Part shown: one piece after another, positions 54,154-63,669 of the stretch
Position numbering within the stretch: position 1 is the stretch's first letter
Layout: each line of letters starts with the position of its first letter
Assembly (NCBI GenBank): GCA_027485695.1
Contig: JAIXQO010000003.1
Location: forward strand, 186,001 to 250,000
Length of the DNA stretch: 64,000 nucleotides
Reading direction: 5' to 3'
From: Pseudomonadota bacterium
GTDB lineage: Bacteria > Bdellovibrionota > UBA1018
Notes under the pieces: model-generated
Databases searched by the model: none
What the model was told of the DNA's origin: nothing
The model's input: only the letters and a program-made list of their open reading frames with translations
Program-made: the position numbers and the translations under genes

Positions 54154-54497
54154 GCTGATCTGTGAATGAGTTTGACTGAACCCCCTAGGCGGCATCCGCC
54201 TGGGGGGTTGTCGTTTTGTGGATGAGCGTGTTTGGCATGACAAATGCGTGAAACGCTCTTTGTGGGTGGAGCTTCGTGTATTTTGTTAAAAATGCGAGAT
54301 TTTTCGCGGTTTCCAAGTGGCGCGAATTGACTCCGTTTCAAAACTGGCGCCGTTTTCCTGTCGAGTGAATGGAGCGATTGTCAACAATGCGGTCTCGCAT
54401 GACCTTTGCGATACCAAGTCTTTTTCCGATTTATTTTTCTGCCTACTATGATCGAGTTTAAAAACCTGCTGTACTAGTGGAAGGAGGATCTTGGCTT
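54154..54497. other. 344-base intergenic region between clpX and lon
   Basis: It holds the clpX terminator at 54179-54217 and the upstream region of lon; the AAGGAGG Shine-Dalgarno of lon is at 54481-54487. I see no convincing gene or RNA here. A short AT-rich stretch (54270-54300) could hold a promoter, but I do not resolve -35 and -10 boxes. Confidence 0.5.
54179..54217 (+). terminator. intrinsic terminator after clpX
   Basis: AACCCCCTAGGCGG pairs with CCGCCTGGGGGGTT (one wobble), followed by GTCGTTTT. It separates the clp genes from lon, so lon should have its own promoter. Confidence 0.85.
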
Positions 54498-56975
54498 ATG
54501 AGCTCAAAGAAAGACAAATCCGGTAGTAACGGCGTACAGACGATGCGGGTGCCGCTGCTTCCCCTCCGAGACGTGATCATCTTCCCACAGATGGTGGTCC
54601 CGCTTTTCGTAGGACGCGAAAAATCGATCAACGCCCTGGAAGAATGCGTTGCTAAGAAACAGGACCTGTTCCTCGTTGCGCAGAAAAACGCGACCACGGT
54701 CAGCCCGGGTGAGAAAGACATCTTTCTCGTCGGTACCATCGGAACGATTCTCCAGATCCTTCGCTTGCCTGACAACACCGTCAAGGTGCTCGTCGAAGGT
54801 AAACGTCGCGCGAAGATCCGCCAATACATCGAAACCGATCGCATGATCGAAGCGGTGGTGGAAGAGATCGAAGAAAAATACGAAGGCAAGGTCGAGCTCG
54901 AAGCGCTCGTTCGTTCGCTCAAGGCGACGTTCGAGAACTATGTAAAACTCAACAAGCGCATCCCACCCGAAATGCTCATGAGCGTGAACGGTTTAGAAGA
55001 CCCGTCCCGCCTGGGTGATTTGGTCGTCGCGCACTTGAATCTTAAACTCGAAGACAAGCAAGACATCCTTGAGATCGCTGATCCTGTGAAACGCTTGGAA
55101 AAAATTCTGAGCCTCATGCAAGGTGAGATCGAAATCCTTCAAGTCGAACGCCGAATCCGCTCACGCGTGAAGAAGCAGATGGAGAAATCCCAGAAGGAAT
55201 ACTACCTGAACGAGCAGATGCAGGCGATCCAGAAGGAGCTCGGCGAAAAAGACGAGTTCAAGGCTGAGATCCAGGCGATCGAAAAACAGATCCGCACCAA
55301 GCCGATGTCCAAAGAAGCCAAAGAGAAAGCCAATCGCGAGCTGAAGAAGCTCAAGATGATGTCTCCTATGTCGGCTGAAGCTACTGTGGTACGGAACTAC
55401 ATCGATTGGATCGTGAGCCTTCCTTGGGGCGAGTACTCCGAAGATCGGATCGATCTCAAAGCGGCTGAAGACGTGCTCGACGAAGATCACTACGGCTTAG
55501 AAGAAGTCAAAGAGCGGATCCTCGAATACTTGGCTGTCCGAACACTCACTCAATCCTCCAAAGGTCAGATCCTCTGTTTCGCCGGACCTCCGGGCGTCGG
55601 TAAGACCTCGCTTGCTAAATCGATCGCGAAATCCCTCAACAAGAAATTCGTCCGCGCCTCGATGGGCGGGGTGAGGGATGAAGCCGAGATTCGTGGACAC
55701 CGCCGAACCTACGTCGGTGCAATGCCGGGCAAGATCATTCAGTCCCTGAAGAAGGCTGAGTCGTCGAACCCAGTGTTCCTTCTCGACGAGATCGACAAGA
55801 TGAGCATGGATTTCCGGGGCGACCCGAGTTCTGCGCTTCTTGAGGTGCTTGATCCGGAGCAGAATCATAACTTCGGTGACCACTACCTCGAAGTAGACTA
55901 CGACATCTCCAAGGTGATGTTCGTGTTGACGGCGAACCAATTGCACAACATCCCACGTCCACTTTTGGACCGGATGGAAGTCATCACGATCTCCGGATAT
56001 ACCGAGGACGAGAAGTACAATATCGTCAAACGCTACTTGATCACCAAGCAGATGGAACTCCACGGTCTGACGGCTGAGGATTTCGGAGTGACGGACGAAG
56101 CGGTGATGGAGCTCATTAAGTCCTACACTCGCGAAGCGGGGGTTCGTAACCTTGAGCGTATGGTCTCGACTCTTTGCCGTAAGGCGGCCAAGAAGATCGT
56201 CGACTACCGCGCAGAGAATACGGGCAAAAAAGCCAAAGCCTTCAAGGTTCAGATCGAGATCGCGGATCTTGAAGACTTGCTCGGGCCAGCTCGTTACACG
56301 AATCAAAAAGCCGAAGAACAGAGCGAAGTGGGTCTCGTCAACGGCCTTGCTTACACCGAAGTCGGCGGCGATATGCTGCAGGTCGAGGTGGCTACGGTTC
56401 CGGGCAAAGGCGCGATCAAAATCACCGGCAAGCTCGGAGAAGTCATGCAAGAGTCTGCCGCAACGGCGATGAGCTATGTTCGCTCACGTGCCGAAGCGTT
56501 GGGCTTGGATGCAAGCTTCTATGACAAGATCGACATCCATTTGCACGTACCTGAAGGCGCGGTACCTAAGGACGGTCCGTCCGCGGGTATCACGATGGCA
56601 ACCGCCATCACGTCCGCACTCACGAAAATCCCGGTCAAACGGGATGTCGCGATGACGGGCGAGATTACGCTCCGTGGCCGAGTGCTTCCGATCGGCGGTT
56701 TGAAAGAGAAATTACTCGCGGCTCGTAACGGCGGCATCAAGACGGTTCTGATTCCGAAGCAGAACGTGCCAGACATGAAGAAGATCTCAAAAGACGTGAC
56801 CAAAGGCATGCAGATCATCCCGGTCGAGCACGCCGATCAGGTCCTCCGTCTCGCGCTCGAGGTCAAGAATCCAGAGACCTTCCTGGTTCGCCCGGATCTT
56901 GCGATGCCCGATCCACTCATCATTCAAGCGAACAGCAAGAAAGAACGAGTCAAGTCAGGGGCAATCAAGCACTAG
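54498..56975 (+). CDS. lon: ATP-dependent Lon protease
   Basis: 825-residue AAA+ serine protease from the ATG at 54498, ten bases after AAGGAGG. LonA type: N-terminal domain (residues 1-310), Walker [16 protein letters not shown] near 363, Walker [14 protein letters not shown] near 425, catalytic Ser in [14 protein letters not shown] near 693 and catalytic Lys in [17 protein letters not shown] near 735. It degrades misfolded proteins. The Lys-rich C-terminal tail is a small extension. Confidence 0.97.
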   Translation: MSSKKDKSGSNGVQTMRVPLLPLRDVIIFPQMVVPLFVGREKSINALEECVAKKQDLFLVAQKNATTVSPGEKDIFLVGTIGTILQILRLPDNTVKVLVEGKRRAKIRQYIETDRMIEAVVEEIEEKYEGKVELEALVRSLKATFENYVKLNKRIPPEMLMSVNGLEDPSRLGDLVVAHLNLKLEDKQDILEIADPVKRLEKILSLMQGEIEILQVERRIRSRVKKQMEKSQKEYYLNEQMQAIQKELGEKDEFKAEIQAIEKQIRTKPMSKEAKEKANRELKKLKMMSPMSAEATVVRNYIDWIVSLPWGEYSEDRIDLKAAEDVLDEDHYGLEEVKERILEYLAVRTLTQSSKGQILCFAGPPGVGKTSLAKSIAKSLNKKFVRASMGGVRDEAEIRGHRRTYVGAMPGKIIQSLKKAESSNPVFLLDEIDKMSMDFRGDPSSALLEVLDPEQNHNFGDHYLEVDYDISKVMFVLTANQLHNIPRPLLDRMEVITISGYTEDEKYNIVKRYLITKQMELHGLTAEDFGVTDEAVMELIKSYTREAGVRNLERMVSTLCRKAAKKIVDYRAENTGKKAKAFKVQIEIADLEDLLGPARYTNQKAEEQSEVGLVNGLAYTEVGGDMLQVEVATVPGKGAIKITGKLGEVMQESAATAMSYVRSRAEALGLDASFYDKIDIHLHVPEGAVPKDGPSAGITMATAITSALTKIPVKRDVAMTGEITLRGRVLPIGGLKEKLLAARNGGIKTVLIPKQNVPDMKKISKDVTKGMQIIPVEHADQVLRLALEVKNPETFLVRPDLAMPDPLIIQANSKKERVKSGAIKH

Positions 56976-57001
56976 AAGCAAGCTTGAGCTAAGTATAGTT
57001 A

Positions 57002-57036
57002 AAAGGGGCGCCCTGGATTCCAGAGCGCCCCTTTCA
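57002..57036. terminator. bidirectional intrinsic terminator
   Basis: AAAAGGGGCGCCCTGGA and TCCAGAGCGCCCCTTTC pair around a short loop, with A4 on the left and T3 on the right. It ends lon and also lies at the stop of the convergent gene starting at 57655, so it serves both. Confidence 0.8.
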
Positions 57037-57037
57037 T

Positions 57038-57655
57038 TTACTGAGAAACCGCTTTCAAAGTTTGATCGAGTCGATTTGCCAGGAACTCGACGTGGTCGAA
57101 ATTGAACCTCTTCCAGTTTTCGTGCGCGGCTTCACGCTCGCGGAACGTCCAAGAAGGGTTGTCGACCCAAGCGATACCCACATCAATAGTCTTGTCTGCG
57201 ATCACATCGGAGTCGAGAGCGGACATTCGCGTCCCGTTTTCGATGGCCGATTTTCCGGTGTAGATGCCGAATCCCATAATGGCGAGGCCTGGAATCCCAC
57301 CCACTCCGGCGCCTGCAAGTCCTCCAATGATGGCAGCATAAAAGCCGATCGGTTCCGCAGCGATGGTTCCGACAATATTGAGTACCAGTTTGACCGTTTG
57401 ATTTGTCTTATAAGCTTCGAGGGTTTCGATGGCGTACCAGCCGGATTTTTCTGAGCCCAGTAGTGTGCAGGTCTGAGGTTGCGATTTTACTTTGCAGTAG
57501 GAAAAACGTACGAGTTTTTGATCCGTACTTTGCTCGACTTTTACGGAGTTCGTGCTGAACTTGTTTTCGATATCGAATGCTGAGGCGGACCTGGCGTTTG
57601 CAAGTAAGGCAACACTCATCAAAGTGAGGGCGCTGAGAGAAATTTTATTGTTCAT
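57038..57655 (-). CDS. exported protein with Gly-rich hydrophobic hairpin
   Basis: 205-residue protein with AGGAG nine bases upstream of the ATG at 57655. Signal peptide LMSVALLANARSASA. A Cys-containing first half (SYCKVKSQPQTCTLLG) is followed by a hydrophobic glycine-rich hairpin (IAAEPIGFYAAIIGGLAGAG, then GIPGLAIMGFGIYTG) and a charged C-terminus (REREAAHENWKRFNFDHV). The hairpin could insert in a membrane. No family recognised. Confidence 0.7.
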   Translation of the reverse strand: MNNKISLSALTLMSVALLANARSASAFDIENKFSTNSVKVEQSTDQKLVRFSYCKVKSQPQTCTLLGSEKSGWYAIETLEAYKTNQTVKLVLNIVGTIAAEPIGFYAAIIGGLAGAGVGGIPGLAIMGFGIYTGKSAIENGTRMSALDSDVIADKTIDVGIAWVDNPSWTFREREAAHENWKRFNFDHVEFLANRLDQTLKAVSQ

Positions 57656-57818
57656 CTATTGGACTCCTGTGGGCGAGGTTTTTTAACCTCCAATAGATAA
57701 CAAAAGAGTCGGAATTCAATTTTGCGGAATTTTTCTAACTGTTCACCTTATTCCGATTTTTCTACAGATGAAACACCGCTCGTACGCACGCGACAACCTC
57801 AGGGCTTTTTAAATTTTT

Positions 57819-58445
57819 TTAGCGAAAACAATCGTTCATGTCGGCTGGACCTGAGCCGATGTTCGGTTCGTAAGGCGGTTCCTGGCGCGGTGTGAGCGCC
57901 GGAAGTGGTCGAGCGGGTGGAACGGGTAACTCCACTTGGAGCGTCTCAACGTATCGGTAGATTTGAAATGATTGCGCCGGATGGCTTTTCGCATCGAGGA
58001 TGATTCGGATCGCATGCGCTTGGGTGACTTTGTTCTCCGCGAGCTTCTGACAGAGAAGCGGTTCGAGCGGATCCGTAAACCGTCCAGCGCGGACGTGTTG
58101 CGGCCAAAGATTCGTGAGATCGTTCGCCCCACCGAGGCAGAGCGGGATTAAGTGGTCGACTTTGTAGCAACGACGGTTTCCGAGATGAATGCCCATCAGA
58201 TGAACTTGATTGTATTTTTGAATCACGATGTCTTTGACCGAATTGGGTAAGATACGGCGGCAGTAAGGAATTTGGGCTGGGTATCGGTATTCGTCCGGGG
58301 TCGTACAGACGGCGCCAGGCGTGAGGCGCTGATCAGGTACCAATCGCTGTTCGTTTCTCGCGTGGGCTAAATTTGAGAATAAGAGCGCTAAGCCGATGCT
58401 CAGAATGGATTGAGCGCGTTTGACGACGACTACAGAAATAATCAT
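57819..58445 (-). CDS. exported HNH-type nuclease
   Basis: 208-residue protein from the ATG at 58445; the frame is open further upstream, with weak support for any of the starts. A signal-like segment (ILSIGLALLFSNLAHA) precedes it. The HNH site is CYKVDHLIPLCLGGANDLTN (DH...GG..N), with the following LWPQHVRAG. Such proteins cut DNA and are found as periplasmic or secreted nucleases. Three Cys pairs are likely before it. It is the only nuclease-like product among the secreted set here. Confidence 0.75.
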   Translation of the reverse strand: MIISVVVVKRAQSILSIGLALLFSNLAHARNEQRLVPDQRLTPGAVCTTPDEYRYPAQIPYCRRILPNSVKDIVIQKYNQVHLMGIHLGNRRCYKVDHLIPLCLGGANDLTNLWPQHVRAGRFTDPLEPLLCQKLAENKVTQAHAIRIILDAKSHPAQSFQIYRYVETLQVELPVPPARPLPALTPRQEPPYEPNIGSGPADMNDCFR

Positions 58446-58588
58446 GCGCAGCGTCGTAACTCTATCAATCTCACAAGAAAAGCCTTTGTTTCGAATTTTT
58501 GTATGTATACGAAGGGCGTTTACTTTTCGGGTGTTTGGGTCAGTTGCTGTCCAGCCGAGAACAGGAATAACAGCCATTGGATCACGGA

Positions 58589-59368
58589 TTAAAAAAAGAC
58601 CTGGGCCTGAATCTCCGGGTGATAGGAATAAGGGGCGGTATTTTCGAGAGACCGTCCGCTTCGGGTATCGTAGTAACTGTTGTAGTTGGATTCTTGAGAG
58701 TTGTCTGAACTCGGAAGACGCGCGATGAATGAAAAACCCATTTGGATCGCAAAATGATGACTTAAATAGTTTAGGCTCGTCCCGAAGATCATCATCGGGT
58801 GAACGTAGTTAAAACCTAGGCTGCCGATTTCAAACGACGCCCCCCAATGGCGGCTCCACTTTAATCGATGAAGAGTCGAGAGTGAGAATTGAAACGATTG
58901 ATCATTGTAGGGTTCGCGCCGAAACGAAAACGGCTTCGTTTCATCCCAGAACTGCATGCCGTTTATAGAAACAAAAATACTATACACCTCGTTGAGGCGG
59001 TGTTCGGTGGTGGCCCAGATGATTCCAATATCTTGGATGTATTTGGTACCGAGCGAGCGAACAGATTTGATGTAAGCGCCTTGTAAATTCAAGTTCTCGA
59101 ACCAGCTGGATTTTTCAAGTAGTCGATAGCGAGCGATGAGGCTCAGCGAATTGTAATTCCAGGCCATCCACGAGCATGAACCGATCATGAGACGGTCGGA
59201 TGGCGAATAGGACAAGAGATAGGATCCAAGCGATACTGTTCCTTGTCTGGGTATTTCTGTCGTTGGAGCCAAATTATGTCCGAGGAGGATCGAGCGCCCT
59301 TCTTCCGCGAACGCAGGATGAGCGAGCATACCTACTGCTGCAAAAAGAATAGGGCTAAAAAATTTCAT
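58589..59368 (-). CDS. outer-membrane-type protein, LLGHNL family (paralogue 2)
   Basis: 259-residue protein from the ATG at 59368 (or 59377). Signal peptide SPILFAAVGMLAHPAFA. The mature N-terminus SILLGHNLAPTTEIPRQG and the phrase WDETKPFSFRREPYNDQSF match the protein at 27969-28769, and the C-terminus again ends in FF (IQAQVFF). Predicted small outer-membrane beta-barrel. It overlaps the upstream lipoprotein-like gene by 14 bases, so they are probably co-expressed. Confidence 0.75.
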   Translation of the reverse strand: MKFFSPILFAAVGMLAHPAFAEEGRSILLGHNLAPTTEIPRQGTVSLGSYLLSYSPSDRLMIGSCSWMAWNYNSLSLIARYRLLEKSSWFENLNLQGAYIKSVRSLGTKYIQDIGIIWATTEHRLNEVYSIFVSINGMQFWDETKPFSFRREPYNDQSFQFSLSTLHRLKWSRHWGASFEIGSLGFNYVHPMMIFGTSLNYLSHHFAIQMGFSFIARLPSSDNSQESNYNSYYDTRSGRSLENTAPYSYHPEIQAQVFF

Positions 59369-60113
59369 AGGTCGCATGGACGTTTGACTTTGCCAAACGG
59401 TCATAAAATTCGAGCGTGATGAGCTTAGAATTCGCTGTTTTTACACCTTCAACGGAAATGAGGAGATACCGTTCTTGATCCTCTTCCACGGTCATGCAAA
59501 CCAAGCCAAAGCTTGCACGCGAACCAAAAACAGCGCACGCCTGTTCCTGGTTCGCCCGTCTCTGTTCATGAATCAGGAGATTCTCGGAGAACTCTTGAGA
59601 TGTCGGATACGCATTTGTACGCAAAGAATAAAAGAGACGAGTTCTCGTGGTAGGCGCCTCGCTCTCGAATTGATGAACAATTCTCCGAGACTCTGAGTAT
59701 CGCGAGGATTGGACCAGGATTTCTCTCAATCGGGAGTCTTCAAAATCATTCGAAAGTTGGTAGCGGATCTGCAATTCACCTAATCCCTCTGATGCTGATG
59801 CAATAGAGAATTCAAATGGACTGGTGATGGGTCGGAGTTCTTGATGAGTTGATTTTTGGAGAACCGTTTGGTTTTTCCAGTCGATGAGGTGGATGACTCC
59901 TTGGCCATCGTTGAACTGATACGACAATGTGTAGAAATCGTCTTGTATCGGGGCAATCCAGAGGTTGGTGAGCTGACCTATTGGTGGAGACTGATACTGG
60001 CCATATTCGCCGGTCTCGGCGCCGCTGTTGGTGCTTCTTTCCGAAAAATCGATGTTCCGTGAGCACCCACAGGTCAGGGCGATGGCGAGAATAACAGGTC
60101 GAAGCCGCTTCAT
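59355..60113 (-). CDS. probable exported or lipid-anchored protein, unknown function
   Basis: 252-residue protein. The N-terminus (MKRLRPVILAIALTCGC) is lipoprotein-like, although the position before Cys is not canonical (TCGC). Then a Ser/Thr-rich stretch and beta-rich remainder with YQFNDGQGVIHLIDW and ACAVFGSRASFGLVCMTVEE, the latter with a Cys pair. Coupled by 14-base overlap to the outer-membrane-type protein gene. No family recognised. Confidence 0.65.
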   Translation of the reverse strand: MKRLRPVILAIALTCGCSRNIDFSERSTNSGAETGEYGQYQSPPIGQLTNLWIAPIQDDFYTLSYQFNDGQGVIHLIDWKNQTVLQKSTHQELRPITSPFEFSIASASEGLGELQIRYQLSNDFEDSRLREILVQSSRYSESRRIVHQFESEAPTTRTRLFYSLRTNAYPTSQEFSENLLIHEQRRANQEQACAVFGSRASFGLVCMTVEEDQERYLLISVEGVKTANSKLITLEFYDRLAKSNVHATYEIF

Positions 60114-60279
60114 GGAGAACGTCCTAGTTCAGTGGTTTAGGTCTAACTCTTGTAGTTTGAAACCAAGGGTGACTAGGAGAATCAAAACCCAACCCATTGG
60201 GTCGGCAGTGTAGAATCCTATTTTCCTGGCGGTGAACACATTTAATTGATGTATTGTGGGCCACTATCAGGATTAACCC

Positions 60280-60308
60280 TTGACCCCCCAACGCCCTTCA
60301 TCTAATTT
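60280..60308 (+). promoter_or_regulatory. sigma-70-like promoter of rpsL
   Basis: TTGACC (60280-60285), 17-base spacer, TAATTT (60303-60308). Both boxes are near consensus with ideal spacing, upstream of the ribosomal protein genes. Confidence 0.55.
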
Positions 60309-60372
60309 CCAATTCTTCTCATCTTCAAGACGGATGGACCTTCTCTAAACAATGAAAGAGTTTGGTCGGGCC

Positions 60373-60398
60373 CTTTTGATCCAATGGAGGATCAAAGG
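60373..60398 (+). promoter_or_regulatory. leader RNA hairpin upstream of rpsL
   Basis: CTTTTGATCC pairs with GGATCAAAGG (ten pairs, one G-T), loop AATGGA, then AAAAAGGGC. It lies 48 bases before the rpsL start and may serve feedback control of the str operon by a ribosomal protein; the hairpin alone does not prove it. Confidence 0.45.
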
Positions 60399-60445
60399 CA
60401 AAAAGGGCAGCGGGGTGGGAGATTTACCCGAAAGGATAGGAATTC

Positions 60446-60832
60446 ATGCCTACTATTAATCAGCTCGTTCGTGCGGGCCGCACCAAGCGTAGCTGGAAGA
60501 CGAAGTCTCCAGCACTTGAAAGCTGCCCACAAAAACGCGGAGTTTGTACCCGCGTTTATACTACCACTCCTAAGAAACCGAACTCTGCACTTCGCAAAGT
60601 TTGCCGCGTTCGTTTGACGAACGGTTTCGAAGTTTCGTCCTACATCCCAGGCATCGGACACAACCTTCAAGAACACTCGATCGTCCTCATTCGTGGCGGC
60701 CGGGTTAAAGATCTTCCAGGTGTTCGTTACCACACTGTTCGCGGAACCCTCGACACCCAGGGCGTCGCTAACCGTAAACAAAGCCGCTCGAAATACGGCG
60801 CGAAAAAAGCTGCACCAGCAGCCGCTAAATAA
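60446..60832 (+). CDS. rpsL: ribosomal protein S12
   Basis: 128-residue ribosomal protein with AAGGAT upstream. Signature phrases [29 protein letters not shown] and [13 protein letters not shown]. Lys residues linked to streptomycin resistance are the wild-type K42-K43 equivalents here (PKKPNS). Followed by rpsG after 10 bases. Confidence 0.99.
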   Translation: MPTINQLVRAGRTKRSWKTKSPALESCPQKRGVCTRVYTTTPKKPNSALRKVCRVRLTNGFEVSSYIPGIGHNLQEHSIVLIRGGRVKDLPGVRYHTVRGTLDTQGVANRKQSRSKYGAKKAAPAAAK

Positions 60833-60842
60833 GGAGTAGGCC

Positions 60843-61313
60843 ATGGGACGCAAAAGTTTTATTCGTAAACGCGAAATTCTCCCTGATCCGAAATTCAATG
60901 ACGTGATGATCGCTAAGTTCATCAACTCCGTCATGATCCAAGGTAAACGTTCCCTCGCTGAGAGCGTCGTTTACAAGGCGATCGAAATCGCAGCTGAAAA
61001 AGGCGGCGACGAAGGCGTAAAAGTTTTCAAGAAATGCCTTGAGAACCTCAAGCCGATCCTCGAAGTCAAATCCCGCCGCGTCGGTGGTGCGACTTATCAG
61101 GTTCCAGTCGAAGTGAAACCAGCTCGTCGTCAATCCCTCGCATCCCGTTGGTTGATCGACGCTGCTCGTGCACGTCCGGAAAACTCGATGGCCGAGCGCC
61201 TCGGCGGTGAAATCGTCGAAGCTGCCGCAGGCCGCGGTACCGCGATGAAAAAACGCGAAGACACGCACAAGATGGCAGAAGCCAACAAGGCGTTCGCTCA
61301 CTACCGCTGGTAA
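60843..61313 (+). CDS. rpsG: ribosomal protein S7
   Basis: 156-residue 30S ribosomal protein with AAGGAG upstream. Signature [19 protein letters not shown] and the start [15 protein letters not shown]. It nucleates the 3' domain of 16S rRNA. Followed by an intrinsic terminator, then fusA. Confidence 0.98.
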   Translation: MGRKSFIRKREILPDPKFNDVMIAKFINSVMIQGKRSLAESVVYKAIEIAAEKGGDEGVKVFKKCLENLKPILEVKSRRVGGATYQVPVEVKPARRQSLASRWLIDAARARPENSMAERLGGEIVEAAAGRGTAMKKREDTHKMAEANKAFAHYRW

Positions 61314-61338
61314 TCGAAGCGATTCTTTTTTGAATCTA

Positions 61339-61377
61339 AGAGGCCTCGGGAGCAATCCCGGGGCCTTTTGTTTTTTA
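61339..61377 (+). terminator. intrinsic terminator between rpsG and fusA
   Basis: AGGCCTCGGG pairs with CCCGGGGCCT around AGCAAT (one wobble), followed by TTTGTTTTTT. It separates rpsL-rpsG from fusA. Read-through may still occur, but a separate fusA promoter is likely. Confidence 0.8.
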
Positions 61378-61425
61378 ACTCGGCCTCCTTGCATTCCCGC
61401 TCCTAAACCTGGACATTGAATCATT

Positions 61426-63519
61426 ATGGCATCCGACTCATCCCTCGTTTCTACGCGAAATATCGGCATCATGGCTCACATCGACGCCGGCAAGACTACC
61501 ACCACGGAACGCATCCTGTATTACACGGGCAAAGTGCATAAAATGGGTGAAGTCCACGAGGGTACGACCGTGATGGATTGGATGCCACAGGAGCAAGAGC
61601 GCGGGATCACGATCACCTCTGCGGCCACGACCTGTTTCTGGAAAGATAACCGGATCAACATCATCGATACCCCGGGGCACGTCGATTTCACGATCGAAGT
61701 CGAGCGCTCGCTCCGCGTGCTCGATGGAGCAGTCGGCGTGTTCTGCGCAGTTGGCGGCGTCGAGCCTCAGTCCGAAACCGTCTGGCGCCAGGCGAACCGC
61801 TATAAAGTTCCGCGCATTGCCTACGTGAATAAGATGGACCGCCTGGGCGCTGATTTCCAGGATGTGCGCCAACAGATGATCGATAAGCTCGGGGCAAAGC
61901 CGCTTCCGATTCAGCTTCCGATCGGTGCCGAAGAGCACTTCCGTGGGCTGATCGATCTTGTCGAAATGAAAGCCTTCACCTGGAAGGGCGAAGATAACGG
62001 CGCCGAATTCGCTGAAATTGAAATCCCTGCCGAGCTGAAGGACGACGCCGAATCCGCGCGTGAGGAGCTCATCGCGGCAGTAGGCGAGATCGACGAGCCA
62101 TTGATGGAGAAATACCTTGCCGGCGAGACCATTCCAGTCGCCGAACTCAAACAAGGTATTCGCAAAGCTTGCCTCGCGCAGGCGTTTGTACCGATGCTTT
62201 GCGGTTCGAGCTTTAAGAACAAAGGCGTCCAACAACTCCTGGACGCCGTGATTGACTACCTCCCGTCGCCACTGGACAAGGCGGACGTCGTCGCAGTCGA
62301 TCCGCGCGATCATGACAAACAAGTCATCGTGAAAACCGATCCGACCCAACCATTCGCGGCGCTTGCGTTCAAGATCATGAATGATCCGTTTGTCGGCATG
62401 GTGACGTTCTTCCGCGTTTACTCAGGAAAACTGTCGGCCGGAGAACAAGTTCAGAATCCGGCCAAAGGCAAAAAAGAGCGTTTGACCCGTTTGCTGCTGA
62501 TGCATGCGAACAAGCGCGAAGAAATCAGCGAAGTCAAAGCAGGCGACATCGCCGCTGCAGTCGGACTCAAATTCACGACCACTGGGGACACTCTTTGTGC
62601 CGAAGGGCGCCCGGTCCTCTTGGAGAAAATCGATTTCCCAGAGCCTGTGATCAGCGTCGCAATCGAACCAAAAACCAAAGCAGACCAGGAAAAACTAGCC
62701 GACGCACTCAAAAAACTAGCAATGGAAGATCCATCTTTCCGCGTAACGATGAACGATGAGACCGGACAAACGCTTCTCTCCGGAATGGGTGAGCTTCACC
62801 TTGAAATCCTCGTCGACCGCATGAAACGCGAATACAAAGTTGAGGGCAACGTCGGTCGCCCGCAGGTCTCTTACCGCGAAACCATTTCTGGTACCGGAGT
62901 GGGAGAAGGTAGTTTCATTCGGGAACTTGGCGGCAAAGGGCAGTATGGTCACTGCGTGATCAAAGTGGCGCCCAAAGCGCGTGGGTCCGGCTATACTTTT
63001 GTGAATCGAATGAACGATCCAAAATTTCCGAAAAACTTTGTCGCCGCAATTGATCAAGGCCTTCAGGACGCCATGCAAGGCGGAATTCTGGTCGGTTATC
63101 CGGCAATCGATATCGAAATTACGCTGGAGAAAGCCACTCTTCACGAGACTGATTCAAACGAGGTGGCCTTCAAGATCGCCGCTTCCATGGCTTTCAAAGA
63201 AGCATCCCGCAGCGCGAAACCCATTCTGCTTGAGCCAATGATGAGTTGTGAAATCCTCTGCCCGGATGATTACATGGGCGGCGTAATCGGCGATTTGAAC
63301 TCACGTCGCGGAAAAATTCTCAGTATGACGCCAAAACACGGCCTTCAGAGCATTAAATGCGAAGTCCCGCTTGCGCAGATGTTCGGATACTCGACCGCCC
63401 TTCGATCTCAATCGCAGGGACGCGCGAGCTACTCTATGGAGCTTGCGAACTACGAAGTGGTGCCCCCGGCCGCCGCTCACGAAATCATGGTACGCGCGGG
63501 TGTGATTATCGGGCCATAA
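61426..63519 (+). CDS. fusA: elongation factor G
   Basis: 697-residue translational GTPase. G1 [18 protein letters not shown]3 [18 protein letters not shown]4 [11 protein letters not shown], and the domain II FDPLA-type region [20 protein letters not shown]. Standard EF-G length and order, cytoplasmic; translocates tRNA on the ribosome. No tuf gene follows in the window. Confidence 0.98.
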   Translation: MASDSSLVSTRNIGIMAHIDAGKTTTTERILYYTGKVHKMGEVHEGTTVMDWMPQEQERGITITSAATTCFWKDNRINIIDTPGHVDFTIEVERSLRVLDGAVGVFCAVGGVEPQSETVWRQANRYKVPRIAYVNKMDRLGADFQDVRQQMIDKLGAKPLPIQLPIGAEEHFRGLIDLVEMKAFTWKGEDNGAEFAEIEIPAELKDDAESAREELIAAVGEIDEPLMEKYLAGETIPVAELKQGIRKACLAQAFVPMLCGSSFKNKGVQQLLDAVIDYLPSPLDKADVVAVDPRDHDKQVIVKTDPTQPFAALAFKIMNDPFVGMVTFFRVYSGKLSAGEQVQNPAKGKKERLTRLLLMHANKREEISEVKAGDIAAAVGLKFTTTGDTLCAEGRPVLLEKIDFPEPVISVAIEPKTKADQEKLADALKKLAMEDPSFRVTMNDETGQTLLSGMGELHLEILVDRMKREYKVEGNVGRPQVSYRETISGTGVGEGSFIRELGGKGQYGHCVIKVAPKARGSGYTFVNRMNDPKFPKNFVAAIDQGLQDAMQGGILVGYPAIDIEITLEKATLHETDSNEVAFKIAASMAFKEASRSAKPILLEPMMSCEILCPDDYMGGVIGDLNSRRGKILSMTPKHGLQSIKCEVPLAQMFGYSTALRSQSQGRASYSMELANYEVVPPAAAHEIMVRAGVIIGP

Positions 63520-63669
63520 GGTTGGATCATTGCCTTTTTGCGTCCCAGCCAGTTTTGATAAAACTGGGCGGACTCATAAATCGGTTATGAATATTTTTTC
63601 TCAATCAATTCGAAAAAGACATGACTTTTCGAGGTCTTGTATAAAGCATCAGTGTAATATGGGCCGTAT

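Larger units (their letters stand above)
60114..60445. other. 332-base leader and promoter region of rpsL
   Basis: No gene is seen here. It contains the predicted promoter at 60280-60308 and a hairpin at 60373-60398, giving an rpsL leader of about 130 bases. A short ATG frame at 60384 is out of frame with rpsL and unsupported. Confidence 0.6.

Noticed and set aside
55497..56450. Long open frame antisense to lon
   Set aside because: Same reason; the sense frame carries the Lon AAA+ and protease motifs.
61438..62349. Long open frame antisense to fusA
   Set aside because: The sense frame is unambiguous EF-G, and the antisense product resembles nothing.
63546..63568. Hairpin CCAGTTTT/AAAACTGG after fusA
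   Set aside because: No T tract follows it on the plus strand, so it is not counted as a terminator.
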